A stretch of DNA of 64,000 nt from Parasutterella muris (GTDB taxonomy: Bacteria; Pseudomonadota; Gammaproteobacteria; Burkholderiales; Burkholderiaceae_F). Made by a program: the position numbers and the translations under genes. Shown here in pieces: positions 1 through 8,452 of this stretch. Each line of letters starts with the position of its first letter. Positions within the stretch are counted from its first letter, which is position 1. The DNA lies in the NCBI RefSeq assembly GCF_943193095.1, contig NZ_CALPCV010000002.1, positions 62,001 through 126,000 of the forward strand, read 5' to 3'. A model generated the notes under the pieces. It was given only the letters and a program-made list of their open reading frames with translations, was not told where the DNA came from and ran no database searches.

Positions 1-461
1 CAGTCGACTGCGTTCATAAATGTCCGAGATGCAACAGTCTTACGGATAAGGATCTCTGCATTTTCTGCTCGTCACCCAATCGTGACGACAGCCAGCTCTG
101 CATCGTTGAAACCGTCGCCGATCTGATGGTCATTGAGCAGAGTCTTTCTTATAACGGCAGATACTTCGTACTTCAGGGCAGGCTCTCTCCGCTCAACGGC
201 ATCGGTCCGCACGAAATCGGACTGGACAAGCTGATTCAGAGAACCGCAGAGGACTCTTTGAAGGAAGTCATTATCGCAACTTCTTTTACCGCTGAAGGTG
301 AGGCCACTGCGCTCGCGATCACGGATCTGCTGACCAAACATCATCCTCAGCTGCGTTTAACGCGTATCGCTAAAGGCGTTCCTGCCGGTGCGGAGCTTGA
401 GTATACCGACGTGAATACCGTCGCTCAGGCGATGCTCAATCGTCGAGTGCGTGAACTCTAA
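1..461 (+). CDS. recR: Recombination protein RecR, C-terminal part (5' end outside window)
   Basis: RecR works with RecF and RecO to load RecA at single-strand gaps. The visible 152 codons, read from base 3, begin in the zinc finger (cysteines in HKCPRCNSLTDKDLCIFC) and continue through the Toprim domain (LCIVETVADLMVIEQS, then RYFVLQGRLSPLNGIGPHEIG). The C-terminus GVPAGAELEYTDVNTVAQA matches the usual RecR ending. The start codon and the N-terminal helix-hairpin-helix lie upstream of the window. No T-run terminator directly follows the stop. Confidence 0.95.
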   Translation, partial: VDCVHKCPRCNSLTDKDLCIFCSSPNRDDSQLCIVETVADLMVIEQSLSYNGRYFVLQGRLSPLNGIGPHEIGLDKLIQRTAEDSLKEVIIATSFTAEGEATALAITDLLTKHHPQLRLTRIAKGVPAGAELEYTDVNTVAQAMLNRRVREL

Positions 462-623
462 ACAGCATTCTTTTCTCATAAAACCGGATTTTCTGAAAAT
501 TTCTTTCGAGATTAAGGAAAATACTTATTCGATTTTTCGCGCAGAGCAAAGATAAAAGGTATTCTTATTTTGTAACGTTAATCAGCGGAAGAGAAAGTGA
601 ATACATTTCCAGGCCATCGAAAT

Positions 624-731
624 ATGACAGCCCCGGTTAAAAAACCGGCGACTGCTGTTTCTTTTGCCTCTGTTTCTCTTCTCGGTCTTGCTCTGGGCCT
701 GGCCCTGCTGCGACTGCGCCTACTTGCGTGA
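624..731 (+). CDS. Possible 35-codon leucine-rich leader peptide
   Basis: A short open frame lies between recR and the ABC importer. It starts at ATG 624, ends at TGA 729-731, and has only a weak ribosome site. Its second half is dominated by Leu, Ala, Gly and Arg codons (LLGLALGLALLRLRLLA). A perfect hairpin (CCGGTT-AAAA-AACCGG, 633-648) lies inside it, and a terminator-like hairpin follows 57 nt after its stop. That layout resembles amino-acid leader peptides, but it could be a chance frame. Nothing else shows that it is translated. Confidence 0.25.
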   Translation: MTAPVKKPATAVSFASVSLLGLALGLALLRLRLLA

Positions 732-732
732 G

Positions 733-816
733 CGGACTGTTTTTGATTAGCAAAAAAAGTTTCAGAGAAGTTTTAGTAAACAAGAACGGTCCGTAATCCA
801 AAACGGGCCTTTTTTT
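733..816 (+). promoter_or_regulatory. Candidate attenuator: alternative hairpins before the ABC importer
   Basis: GGTCCG (788-793) pairs with CGGGCC (804-809) and is followed by seven T (810-816), a rho-independent terminator lying against the importer's first gene. The 5' arm can instead pair with CGGACT (733-738), just after the stop of the leader frame, so two mutually exclusive folds exist. The terminator is visible. The antiterminator role is inference. Confidence 0.4.
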
Positions 817-828
817 ATGGGGAAAACA

Positions 829-1875
829 ATGATCACCTTTACTCGCAGAACTGTCATCGCCGCCGCGTTCGCGGCCGCAGCGATGATTGCCGCTCCGACA
901 AGCTTTGCTCAGGCAGCGCCGGAAAAAACAGATGTCACCATCGCCGTCGGCGGTAAAAGCCTTTATTACTATCTTCCCTTAACTATTGCCGAGCGCCTCA
1001 ACTATTTCAAAGACGAAGGTCTCAATGTCAAGGTTGTGGACTTTCAGGGCGGCTCCCGCTCTCTTCAGGCGGTTGTTGGCGGCAGTGCCGATGTAGTTTC
1101 CGGTGCTTTTGAACACACCCTTTCCATGCAGGCCAAGAATCAGCCGATGGTTGCCTTTGTGCTCCAGGGCAGAGCTCCTCAGCAGGCGCTTCTGGTTTCG
1201 AACAAAAAGATGAAGGATTACAAGCAGATTTCCGACTTGAAGGGCAAGAAGATCGGCGTTACTGCGCCCGGCTCTTCCTCTCAGGCGGTTCTGACTTACA
1301 TCCTTGCTCAGGGCGGTCTCGGACCTAAGGATGTGGCGTTCATCGGAGTCGGCTCTTCTTCCGGTGCGGTTTCCGCACTGCGCAGCGGTCAGATCGACGC
1401 GCTCATCAACCTTGACCCGGTTGTCACAATTCTTCTGCAGAACGGCGACGCCAAAATGGCCGTGGATACCCGTAAAGTCAGTGAGGCTGAAAAGATCTTT
1501 AACGGCGACCTGGTTGCCGGAACGCTTTACGCTCCCGAAGCTTTTGTGAAGAAGAACCCGAACACGGTTCAGGCGCTGACAAACGCGATGGTTCGCGCCA
1601 ATCAGTGGCTGACTAAAGCGAGCGCCGAAGAAGTCACCAAGGTGGTCCCGGAATCCTACCTGATGGGTAACCGCGAAGTGTATCTCGCCGGATTTGAGGG
1701 CAATCGCGACGCGCTTTCTCCGGACGGAAGATTCCCCGACGGCTGCGCCCAGATCTCTCTTGATGTGCTCCGCAAGGTGAACGACAAGCTTGATCCGGCC
1801 AAACTGGACCTCGGCCGCGTCTACACCAATAAATTTGTTGACGAAGCCTTAAAAAAATATCCGCTCAGCAAATAA
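829..1875 (+). CDS. ABC transporter substrate-binding protein, NMT1/SsuA/TauA-like
   Basis: This periplasmic solute receptor is the first gene of a binding protein-ATPase-permease operon. I chose ATG 829, giving 348 aa, because GGGGA sits just upstream; an ATG at 817 abuts a T-run and has no ribosome site. The N-terminus (TFTRRTVIAAAFAAAAMIA) is a signal peptide ending near SFAQA. PLTIAERLNYFKDEGLNVKV and the following GGS repeats are typical of the sulfonate/nitrate/thiamine-precursor binding family. The substrate cannot be read from sequence; aliphatic sulfonates, taurine or a pyrimidine precursor are possible. Confidence 0.85.
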   Translation: MITFTRRTVIAAAFAAAAMIAAPTSFAQAAPEKTDVTIAVGGKSLYYYLPLTIAERLNYFKDEGLNVKVVDFQGGSRSLQAVVGGSADVVSGAFEHTLSMQAKNQPMVAFVLQGRAPQQALLVSNKKMKDYKQISDLKGKKIGVTAPGSSSQAVLTYILAQGGLGPKDVAFIGVGSSSGAVSALRSGQIDALINLDPVVTILLQNGDAKMAVDTRKVSEAEKIFNGDLVAGTLYAPEAFVKKNPNTVQALTNAMVRANQWLTKASAEEVTKVVPESYLMGNREVYLAGFEGNRDALSPDGRFPDGCAQISLDVLRKVNDKLDPAKLDLGRVYTNKFVDEALKKYPLSK

Positions 1876-1937
1876 AATAGCGAATGTGGAGCTCGGGTTC
1901 CGAGCTCCGTCCTGTTTATTAGATAAGAACGAATAAA

Positions 1938-2747
1938 ATGACTCAACCCGCATTGGAATTTACTGACGTAACCTGCAGTTTTGTCTCTGATGACAATAAG
2001 CACTACACAGCAGTCCGCGATGTCAATCTGACGATTGGCGACGGAGAATTCGTCAGCGTAGTCGGTCCGACCGGCTGCGGTAAATCAACGATTTTGAATA
2101 TGGCCGCAGGCCTGCTTTCCCCGTCAAAAGGCACGGTCAAGGTTTTCGGAGAAGAACTGCAGAGCCTTAATAAAAGAGCAGGCTACATGTTTCAGGCCGA
2201 AGCCCTGATGCCCTGGAGAACCGCGATTGACAATGTCTCCGCAGGCCTTCAGTTCAAAGGAGTTGCGGAGAAAGAACGCCATGAGATGGCCAAGCACTGG
2301 CTTTCCCGTGTGGGCTTGAGCGGTTTTGAAAACAGATACCCGCATCAGCTCTCCGGCGGTATGCGCAAGCGCGTCGCGCTCGCTCAGACGCTGATTATGG
2401 ATCCGGACATCATTTTGATGGATGAGCCGTTCTCAGCGCTCGATATTCAGACGCGTCAGCTGATGGAAAACGAAGTGCTTGAACTCTGGGCACAGAAGAA
2501 AAAAGCGGTACTTTTTATTACCCACGACCTTGATGAGGCGATCTCTATCTCCGACCGAGTCGTCGTCTTCTCGGCCGGCCCGGGTTCTCACCCGATCGGC
2601 GAGTTCTACATTGACATCGCTCGTCCGCGTGATGTGGCAGAAGTTCGAGTCACGCCGCGCTTTATAGAACTGCATAACGCCATCTGGGCCGACTTGAGAG
2701 AAGAAGTGCTCAAGGGCTATGAGAACATGAGAAACAGGGTGAAATAA
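1938..2747 (+). CDS. ABC transporter ATP-binding protein (SsuB/TauB-like)
   Basis: This is the cytoplasmic ATPase of the importer, 269 aa. The Walker A motif GPTGCGKST is at about residues 43-51, followed by a Q-loop (MFQAEALMPW), the signature LSGGMRKRVALAQ, Walker B IILMDEPFSALD and the switch histidine in FITHDLDEA. This motif set and length match the nitrate/sulfonate/taurine subfamily. It lies 62 nt after the binding protein and is separated from the permease start by a single base, so translation is probably coupled to the permease. Confidence 0.9.
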   Translation: MTQPALEFTDVTCSFVSDDNKHYTAVRDVNLTIGDGEFVSVVGPTGCGKSTILNMAAGLLSPSKGTVKVFGEELQSLNKRAGYMFQAEALMPWRTAIDNVSAGLQFKGVAEKERHEMAKHWLSRVGLSGFENRYPHQLSGGMRKRVALAQTLIMDPDIILMDEPFSALDIQTRQLMENEVLELWAQKKKAVLFITHDLDEAISISDRVVVFSAGPGSHPIGEFYIDIARPRDVAEVRVTPRFIELHNAIWADLREEVLKGYENMRNRVK

Positions 2748-2748
2748 A

Positions 2749-3582
2749 ATGACAAAACATACAACCATTCTTCAGTCTCGTACCAAGCTGGTGACTTGTC
2801 AGCTGCTTCTTTTAGTTGCGATTTTCTTCTTCTGGTGGCTGATGACCAAGCCGGGTCTTGTTCCGCCCTTCATGTTTGAGGATGAAAATCAGGCCGCTTT
2901 CTTCTTTGGCGAACCCGTTCAGATCTTTAAGGTGATTTGGGATTGGTTCTTCGTAAACTATGAAATCTATCCCAATCTTTGGGTCACGCTGACAGAAACC
3001 GTTCTGGCGTTTGCGTTTGGTACTATTGCCGGCCTTTTCATCGGACTTTGGCTTGCGCTTGCTCCCACAGCCGCGGCGATTGCGGATCCCTATATCAAGG
3101 GTCTGAACTCGATGCCCCGCGTGATTTTGGCCCCGATCTTCGGCGTATGGTTCGGCTTGGGCATTGGCTCTAAGGTCGCGCTCGGTATTACGCTCGTATT
3201 TTTCATTGTGTTCTTTAACGTTTATCAGGGCGTGCGTGAAGTCAGTCCGAATGTTTTGGCGAGCGCGAGAATGCTCGGCGCCAATAAGAGTCAGCTTCTG
3301 CGCTACGTTTATCTTCCGAGTGCGACAAGCTGGGTGTTCTCTTCACTGCATTCTTCCGTCGGTATGGCTTTCGTTGGTGCGGTGGTCGGCGAATACTTAG
3401 GCTCTGCCAGCGGTGTCGGCTATCTTATTCTTCAGGCCGAAAGTACTTTCGATATCAATACCGTTATGGCGGGTATTCTGGTGCTGACCGGCTTTGCTTT
3501 GGTGCTTGACTGGGCGGTGTCGCTTGCTGAGCATCATTACATGAGATGGCAGCCTAAGGGCGGTAAGAGCGAAAAACTCTAA
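2749..3582 (+). CDS. ABC transporter permease (SsuC/TauC-like)
   Basis: This 277-aa inner-membrane permease has about six hydrophobic segments, the first at residues 16-33. The cytoplasmic EAA loop that docks on the ATPase is visible as SARMLGANKSQLLRYVYLP. The gene begins one base after the ATPase stop and is followed by a strong terminator, so it closes the operon. It belongs to the BPD_transp_1 family of sulfonate/nitrate importers. The substrate is unknown. Confidence 0.9.
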   Translation: MTKHTTILQSRTKLVTCQLLLLVAIFFFWWLMTKPGLVPPFMFEDENQAAFFFGEPVQIFKVIWDWFFVNYEIYPNLWVTLTETVLAFAFGTIAGLFIGLWLALAPTAAAIADPYIKGLNSMPRVILAPIFGVWFGLGIGSKVALGITLVFFIVFFNVYQGVREVSPNVLASARMLGANKSQLLRYVYLPSATSWVFSSLHSSVGMAFVGAVVGEYLGSASGVGYLILQAESTFDINTVMAGILVLTGFALVLDWAVSLAEHHYMRWQPKGGKSEKL

Positions 3583-3603
3583 CTCGTGTAAATTCACAAA
3601 AAG

Positions 3604-3639
3604 AGCATGAATGGCCAAAAGCCGCTCATGCTTTTTTTC
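3604..3639 (+). terminator. Rho-independent terminator of the ABC importer operon
   Basis: AGCATGA (3604-3610) and TCATGCT (3626-3632) form the base of a stem of about 12 bp with a CAAAA-type loop, followed by a run of T. It lies 22 nt after the permease stop. Confidence 0.85.
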
Positions 3640-3768
3640 TGTCTGCAAGCTTCACTTTATTGCGTAGCGCACGGAATCTGTTCGAAGAGATTTCAGACCG
3701 TTTTGTTTGAATTTTGAATAAAAGAAAAACTAAATTCTTAGGAATATGGCGCAGAAAATATAAAAATA

Positions 3769-3784
3769 TAACGTAAATACGCTA
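3769..3784. promoter_or_regulatory. Operator-like dyad upstream of the asparaginase gene
   Basis: TAACGTAAATACGCTA is a near-perfect inverted repeat (TARCGT-N4-ACGCTA). It matches 14 of 16 positions of a perfect dyad at 61432-61447 upstream of another periplasm-related operon. It lies in an AT-rich 377-nt promoter region about 175 nt before the asparaginase start. The regulator is unknown. Confidence 0.4.
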
Positions 3785-3872
3785 TTAATAGAATTACTTG
3801 TCATTATATTTACTAAGGTAAACACTAAAAACGGGGATATTCTTTTTGAAAGAATTAATTACAATTACCCGT

Positions 3873-3897
3873 ACTAATACCAAATTCTTGTATTAGT
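3873..3897. repeat. Inverted repeat in the asparaginase promoter region
   Basis: ACTAATAC (3873-3880) and GTATTAGT (3890-3897) form a perfect 8-bp dyad with a 9-nt centre, 62 nt before the asparaginase start. No T-run follows, so an operator or 5'-UTR hairpin is more likely than a terminator. Two AAGCTT hexamers (3906-3911 and 3924-3929) lie between it and the ribosome site. Confidence 0.4.
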
Positions 3898-3959
3898 CGA
3901 AAACGAAGCTTATGACCACTTAGAAGCTTTGATTATTCAATCGTTCAGAGGAGAACACA

Positions 3960-5003
3960 ATGTTATTAAAAACTATTGCCGCCGCATCTTTAGCCGCTGT
4001 CTGTGCGGCCGCTGCCGCCGCTCAGCCTGAAGTTGCTGTTTACGCCACAGGCGGTACGATCGCAGGTCAGGCCAAGGCCGCTGATCAGACCAGCTACTCC
4101 GCAGCTAAAGTCGGTGTCAATGCGCTGGTTCAGGCCGTTCCGGAACTTGCGAACGTCGCAAACGTTTCCAGCGAACAGGTCGCTCAGATCGGTTCACAGG
4201 ATATGAGCGATCAGGTTTGGCTCACACTTGCTAAGAAAATTAATGCCGAATGCGCTAAAAAAGATGGTTTTGTAATTACACACGGCACGGACACGATGGA
4301 AGAAACCGCTTACTTCCTGAACCTGACCGCTAAGTGCGACAAGCCGATCGTTCTCGTTGGTGCGATGCGTCCTTCCAACGCCCTCTCCGCTGACGGTCCT
4401 GCCAATCTCTACAACGCAGTTGCCGTCGCTGCTGATCCTACCGCTAAAGGCAAAGGCGTGATGGTTGTGATGAATGACCGAGTTCTGGGTGCCCGCGATG
4501 TTATGAAGACCAACACAACAGGTGTAGAAACCTTCCAAAGTCCGAATGCCGGTCAGCTCGCTACGATCCACAACGGCAAAGTTCTTTGGGACGCAGCTCC
4601 TGTGACAAAACACACAACACAGACTCCGTTTGATGTCAGCAAGTTCGAGAAACTGCCGAAGGTCGGCATCGTTTATCAGCACGCCGGTGTTGAAGGCGTT
4701 CAGGCCCAGGCTCTGGTAGACGCCAAGTACGACGGTATTGTGACCGCCGGTGTCGGCAACGGCAACCTCCATCAGTCCACTTTCCCGATCATCGAGAAAG
4801 CGGCTAAGAACGGCATCGCGATCGTTCGTTCTTCTCGTGTTCCGACCGGTTCCACAACTAAGGACGCAGAAGTTGATGACGCGAAGTACGGCTTTGTTTC
4901 TTCCGGCTCTCTGAATCCTCAGAAAGCTCGTGTTCTCCTGATGCTCTCTCTGACTCAGACAAAGGATCCGAAAGAAATCCAGAAGAACTTTGACCAGTAC
5001 TAA
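3960..5003 (+). CDS. ansB: Periplasmic L-asparaginase, type II
   Basis: The enzyme hydrolyses L-asparagine to aspartate and ammonia. Its 347 aa begin with a Sec signal peptide rich in alanine (to about residue 21), so it acts in the periplasm. Both catalytic triad regions are present: TGGTIAG, whose second threonine (about residue 33) is the nucleophile, and VITHGTDTMEETAYF with the second Thr-Asp pair. Its length and signal peptide fit the high-affinity type II enzyme. AGGAG precedes the ATG by 7 nt. It is monocistronic, with a terminator after it. In anaerobes this enzyme feeds aspartate to fumarate respiration, which would fit the respiratory genes elsewhere in the window. Confidence 0.93.
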   Translation: MLLKTIAAASLAAVCAAAAAAQPEVAVYATGGTIAGQAKAADQTSYSAAKVGVNALVQAVPELANVANVSSEQVAQIGSQDMSDQVWLTLAKKINAECAKKDGFVITHGTDTMEETAYFLNLTAKCDKPIVLVGAMRPSNALSADGPANLYNAVAVAADPTAKGKGVMVVMNDRVLGARDVMKTNTTGVETFQSPNAGQLATIHNGKVLWDAAPVTKHTTQTPFDVSKFEKLPKVGIVYQHAGVEGVQAQALVDAKYDGIVTAGVGNGNLHQSTFPIIEKAAKNGIAIVRSSRVPTGSTTKDAEVDDAKYGFVSSGSLNPQKARVLLMLSLTQTKDPKEIQKNFDQY

Positions 5004-5071
5004 GACTGGAAATCCGGCCGGATAAGTGCTTAAAGGAGGGCTCCCGCACAGTTCCGGCTCGATTCTGAAAT

Positions 5072-5113
5072 CAAAAAAAGGCCGCTTGCCAAAATTGGCA
5101 GCGGCCTTTTTCA
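5072..5113. terminator. Bidirectional terminator between ansB and spoT
   Basis: A GGCCGCTTGCCAA / TTGGCAGCGGCC stem (one bulged base) is flanked by an A-run on the left and a T-run on the right. It can therefore end transcription of both convergent genes. Confidence 0.85.
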
Positions 5114-5125
5114 AGAAAGAAAAGA

Positions 5126-7444
5126 TTATTCGTCCGCTTCGACATCCACAGGTTTTGTGTTGATATCGGCTTCAAGATGACGGCTGACAACACGAACCGT
5201 TTCAATGGCGCGAATCGCATTGATGATCTTGGAGAGATGATTCGTGTCTTTAACCAGCACCGTGATCTCAACTTTGGCACTGTCGGGATTCGGAGTCGAC
5301 ATGGAGAAACCGGTAACGCTCGATCCCTGCTTGGCGATCGTGCCGGTGATCCGTTCCAGTGTCGAATGAATATCCGTAATGTCGATATCAAGCTTGATAT
5401 GGAAGCCCTCGTGATACTGGGGATTCCATTGGAAATCCGACCAGGTTTCCGGATCGCTTCTCAGACCTCTCTGAACGTGTGAGCAGTCCTTGCGATGGAT
5501 GTGTACGGTGTTGGTCGCTTTAATATTGTGACCGACAATCGCGTCATCGCGCGCCGGAGTGCAGCAGGGCGAAAGTTTGCAGGTTCTGCCCCTAAGATTC
5601 AGCACCGGATCAAGCTCTCTTTGCTTGGGCGATTCGCCCTTGCTCTGCAGCGAATGACGGGCAGTGAGCTGATGCACCAGCAGCAGACTGTCTTTCTGAC
5701 CGCTTCCGATTGCTTCGAGCACCGCGTTCTTATCAGCAAAACCGTTGGCCTTGCAGACGCGTTCCCAATCTTCATCCGTAACCTTAGAGATCGGCAGATG
5801 GTGTGTCTTGGAAAGACGAGCGATCAGTTCTCGGCCAAGTTCGATCTTGCCCTCAGCAGAGAGCGAGCGCATGTACTGACGAATCTCGGCTCGGGCTCGG
5901 CCGGTTCTGACGCTGCTCAGCCAGGAAGGATTGGGAGTGGGCTTGTCGCCCTTGATGATGTTGATCATCTCGCCGTTCTTCAGCTGCTGAGTGAGCGGCG
6001 CTCTTTCTCCGTTGATTTCACAGCCGACGCAGCAGTTGCCCAAATCCGAGTGGATCTGATAGGCGAAGTCGACCGCGGTCGCGCCCTTCGGCAGCTGAAT
6101 AATTTTGCCCTGCGGAGAGAATACATAGACTCGGTCGGGGAAGATGTCGACCTTGATGTTCTCCATGAATTCAAGCGAAGTTCCGCTCTGCTTCTGAATC
6201 TCCAACAGACTGTTCAGCCAGTTGGTAGTCGAGCGCTGAAGTGCTTCGGCCTGGGAACGGTCTCGATAGAGCCAGTGAGCGGTGATGCCGTCTTCACAAA
6301 TGTGGTGCATCTCCTCGGTGCGGATCTGAAATTCCACCATCAGTCCGCCGGGACCGATAACCGTGGTGTGCAGACTCTGATAGCCGTTCGCCTTCGGAAT
6401 CGCGATAAAGTCCTTGACGCGGCCGGGAACCGGCTTGAAGAGTTCATGAATCACGCCAAGCGCACGATAGCAGTCGTCTCGAGTTGAAACCAGTACGCGG
6501 AAACTATGCACATCCAGCACTTCGCTAAAGTGGATGTGGCGCTCTTTCATCTTGGTGTAAATGCGCCAGAGTGCCTTGCTCTTGCCCTGGACTTCGCCGG
6601 AGATCTTGCGTTCGGCGAGTTTGTCGCTGGTTTCATGGAAAATCTGATCAAGCTGATTTTTCTTACGAGCCCGAGCATCCTCAACTTTTTTCTCCAGAAC
6701 TTTGTATCGAATCGGATACATGTAGGAGAAACTCATGTCGGTGAGTTCTCGGTAGACCGAGTACAGCCCGAGTCGGCTTGCGATCGGCGCGTAAATGTCC
6801 ATCGTTTCTTTGGCGATGCGGAATTTCTTATGCGGCTTGACCGCGCCGAGCGTACGCATGTTGTGCAGGCGGTCCGCCAGCTTGATGAGAATGACGCGGA
6901 CGTCCCTGGACATCGCGAGCAGCATCTTGTGAAAACTTTCCGCCTGGGCCTCTTCGTTGGAAGAGAATTTGAGCTTGTCGAGCTTTGAGACACCGTCAAC
7001 GAGATCGGCGACCTTAACGCCGAATTTTTCGCTCATCTCGATTTTTGTGATGCCGGTATCTTCAAGAACGTCATGCATAAGGCCCGCTTCAATGGCCTGT
7101 GCGTCCAAATGCCAGGAAGCAAGAATTTCCGCGACAGCGATCGGATGCGTAATGTAGGGGGCGCCTGAGTTTCTGAACTGACCAAGGTGTGCCTCGTCCG
7201 CATAGCGGAATGCTTCTCTGATTTTGTTGACGTCGGCAGTAGAAAGGTAAAGACGGCAGCGCTCAGCAAGTTTGTTTGCAGAAGCGACCGGACTCAGTTT
7301 CTCGACGACGAGCGCTTCGGAAACAGGTTTCTCCTCCTTCTGAACTGCCGGCTTTTCTTCTGTAGTAAGCCCGACAGCTGACTTAAATAAATTTGCAGCT
7401 CTCTTGGCGACACTCTGTCGCTGCGGCTTGCTGGTTTGATCCAT
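5126..7444 (-). CDS. spoT: Bifunctional (p)ppGpp synthetase/hydrolase SpoT/Rel
   Basis: This cytoplasmic enzyme makes and degrades the stringent-response alarmone. In its 772 aa, an HD hydrolase domain comes first (HDVLEDTG near residue 124, IKLADRLHNMRTL). It is followed by the synthetase domain with RVKDFIAIPKANGYQSLHTT, a TGS domain (DIFPDRVYVFSPQGKIIQLP) and a C-terminal ACT domain. The intact HD box and the RXKD form of the synthetase loop argue for a bifunctional enzyme rather than a RelA-type synthetase. AGGAGA precedes the ATG. It lies downstream of gmk and rpoZ as in many proteobacteria, but a terminator-like hairpin separates it from rpoZ. Confidence 0.95.
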   Translation of the reverse strand: MDQTSKPQRQSVAKRAANLFKSAVGLTTEEKPAVQKEEKPVSEALVVEKLSPVASANKLAERCRLYLSTADVNKIREAFRYADEAHLGQFRNSGAPYITHPIAVAEILASWHLDAQAIEAGLMHDVLEDTGITKIEMSEKFGVKVADLVDGVSKLDKLKFSSNEEAQAESFHKMLLAMSRDVRVILIKLADRLHNMRTLGAVKPHKKFRIAKETMDIYAPIASRLGLYSVYRELTDMSFSYMYPIRYKVLEKKVEDARARKKNQLDQIFHETSDKLAERKISGEVQGKSKALWRIYTKMKERHIHFSEVLDVHSFRVLVSTRDDCYRALGVIHELFKPVPGRVKDFIAIPKANGYQSLHTTVIGPGGLMVEFQIRTEEMHHICEDGITAHWLYRDRSQAEALQRSTTNWLNSLLEIQKQSGTSLEFMENIKVDIFPDRVYVFSPQGKIIQLPKGATAVDFAYQIHSDLGNCCVGCEINGERAPLTQQLKNGEMINIIKGDKPTPNPSWLSSVRTGRARAEIRQYMRSLSAEGKIELGRELIARLSKTHHLPISKVTDEDWERVCKANGFADKNAVLEAIGSGQKDSLLLVHQLTARHSLQSKGESPKQRELDPVLNLRGRTCKLSPCCTPARDDAIVGHNIKATNTVHIHRKDCSHVQRGLRSDPETWSDFQWNPQYHEGFHIKLDIDITDIHSTLERITGTIAKQGSSVTGFSMSTPNPDSAKVEITVLVKDTNHLSKIINAIRAIETVRVVSRHLEADINTKPVDVEADE

Positions 7445-7502
7445 GGGCTGCTCTCCTGTGCTGGAAGTGTTGTTTTCTTATATTCTGCACCAATTGACCA
7501 AT

Positions 7503-7533
7503 AAAAAAGGGCTCGGCCTCTTGCCGAACCCTT
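7503..7533 (-). terminator. Terminator-like hairpin between rpoZ and spoT
   Basis: Read on the minus strand, AAGGGTTCGGC and GCCGAGCCCTT flank a short loop and are followed by a run of T. It would end rpoZ transcripts or attenuate read-through into spoT, which starts 59 nt further on. Confidence 0.7.
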
Positions 7534-7554
7534 GGCGTCGATGCAGATAAACCC

Positions 7555-7755
7555 TTATTTTATCTGACTCAGCATCTCCAATCCTGTTACGCCTTCTGCG
7601 ATTTCACGCAGCGCCGCAACACTGGCCTTGTCCTTGCATTCGATCTTGGGCGCATGTCCCTGAGAAAGCTGACGGGCGCGGACGGAAGCCACAAGAACCA
7701 TCTGGAAACGGTTCGGGATCTTCTTTAAGCAATCTTCAACTGTAATACGTGCCAT
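7555..7755 (-). CDS. rpoZ: DNA-directed RNA polymerase omega subunit
   Basis: The 66-aa protein begins MARITVEDCLKKIPNRFQMV and continues VASVRARQLSQG, the canonical omega sequence. Omega helps fold and assemble the beta' subunit and forms part of a ppGpp site on the polymerase. It is shorter than the roughly 90-aa E. coli protein, as is common in Burkholderiales. It sits 16 nt after gmk and upstream of spoT, so three genes tied to guanine nucleotide control lie together. Confidence 0.95.
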   Translation of the reverse strand: MARITVEDCLKKIPNRFQMVLVASVRARQLSQGHAPKIECKDKASVAALREIAEGVTGLEMLSQIK

Positions 7756-7771
7756 TTAATTCATCCAATGT

Positions 7772-8422
7772 TCAGCCGGGAATACCCAACTGGATAAAAA
7801 CATCACGACAACGAGCCGCCTGCTTATCAAATCGCAGTCGGCTGGCTGTAACGATGGCGCTGAATTCCTTCAGCGCGTCTTCAAAAACTCTATTAATTAT
7901 AACGTAATTGAATTCTGAGGCATGAGCCATCTCTGCGCCCGCGCCCAAAAGGCGTTTTGTGATGGTAGTCTCGGAATCCTGGCCTCTCTTGTGAAGGCGG
8001 TCTTCCAGCGCCTGAATGGAGGGCGGGAGAATAAAGATGCTGACCGCTTCCGGGAAATGCTTGCGCACTTGGCGAGCGCCCTGCCAGTCGATTTCCAGGA
8101 GCACATCGCCGCCCGCGAGCATGCGGCCTTCAATCCATTTGCGGGAAGTGCCGTAATAGTTTCCGTGAACCTCGGCCCATTCTAAAAATTCGTTTCTGTC
8201 GCGTGCGGCGAGGAAATCCTCAACCGTTGAAAAATGATATTCGCGCCCGTTCACTTCGCCCGGGCGCGGCGCGCGGGTTGTGGTTGAAATCGATAAAGCG
8301 ATGTCGGGCATTTGAGCAAGCAGAGCGTTGACCAACGAAGATTTGCCGGCTCCGCTCGGCGCGGAAACCAGAAACAGCGAGCCGTAGCCGCTCGCCGGTT
8401 CTTTCCGAGATTGTTCTGTCAA
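7772..8422 (-). CDS. gmk: Guanylate kinase
   Basis: The enzyme phosphorylates GMP to GDP with ATP. Its 216 aa contain the P-loop SAPSGAGKSSLV near residue 19, the GMP-binding motif TTRAPRPGEVNGREYHF, and the lid region ending in ILPPSIQALEDRL. The length is normal for the family. It is followed by rpoZ and preceded by transaldolase on the same strand, with short gaps compatible with one transcript. Confidence 0.96.
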   Translation of the reverse strand: MTEQSRKEPASGYGSLFLVSAPSGAGKSSLVNALLAQMPDIALSISTTTRAPRPGEVNGREYHFSTVEDFLAARDRNEFLEWAEVHGNYYGTSRKWIEGRMLAGGDVLLEIDWQGARQVRKHFPEAVSIFILPPSIQALEDRLHKRGQDSETTITKRLLGAGAEMAHASEFNYVIINRVFEDALKEFSAIVTASRLRFDKQAARCRDVFIQLGIPG

Positions 8423-8452
8423 TTCAGTCTCCTCAATACGAGCATCGCTGTC

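Noticed and set aside
462..816. A TPP riboswitch upstream of the NMT1-like importer
   Set aside because: The conserved CUGAGA and downstream core elements are absent; only hairpins and a short frame are seen.
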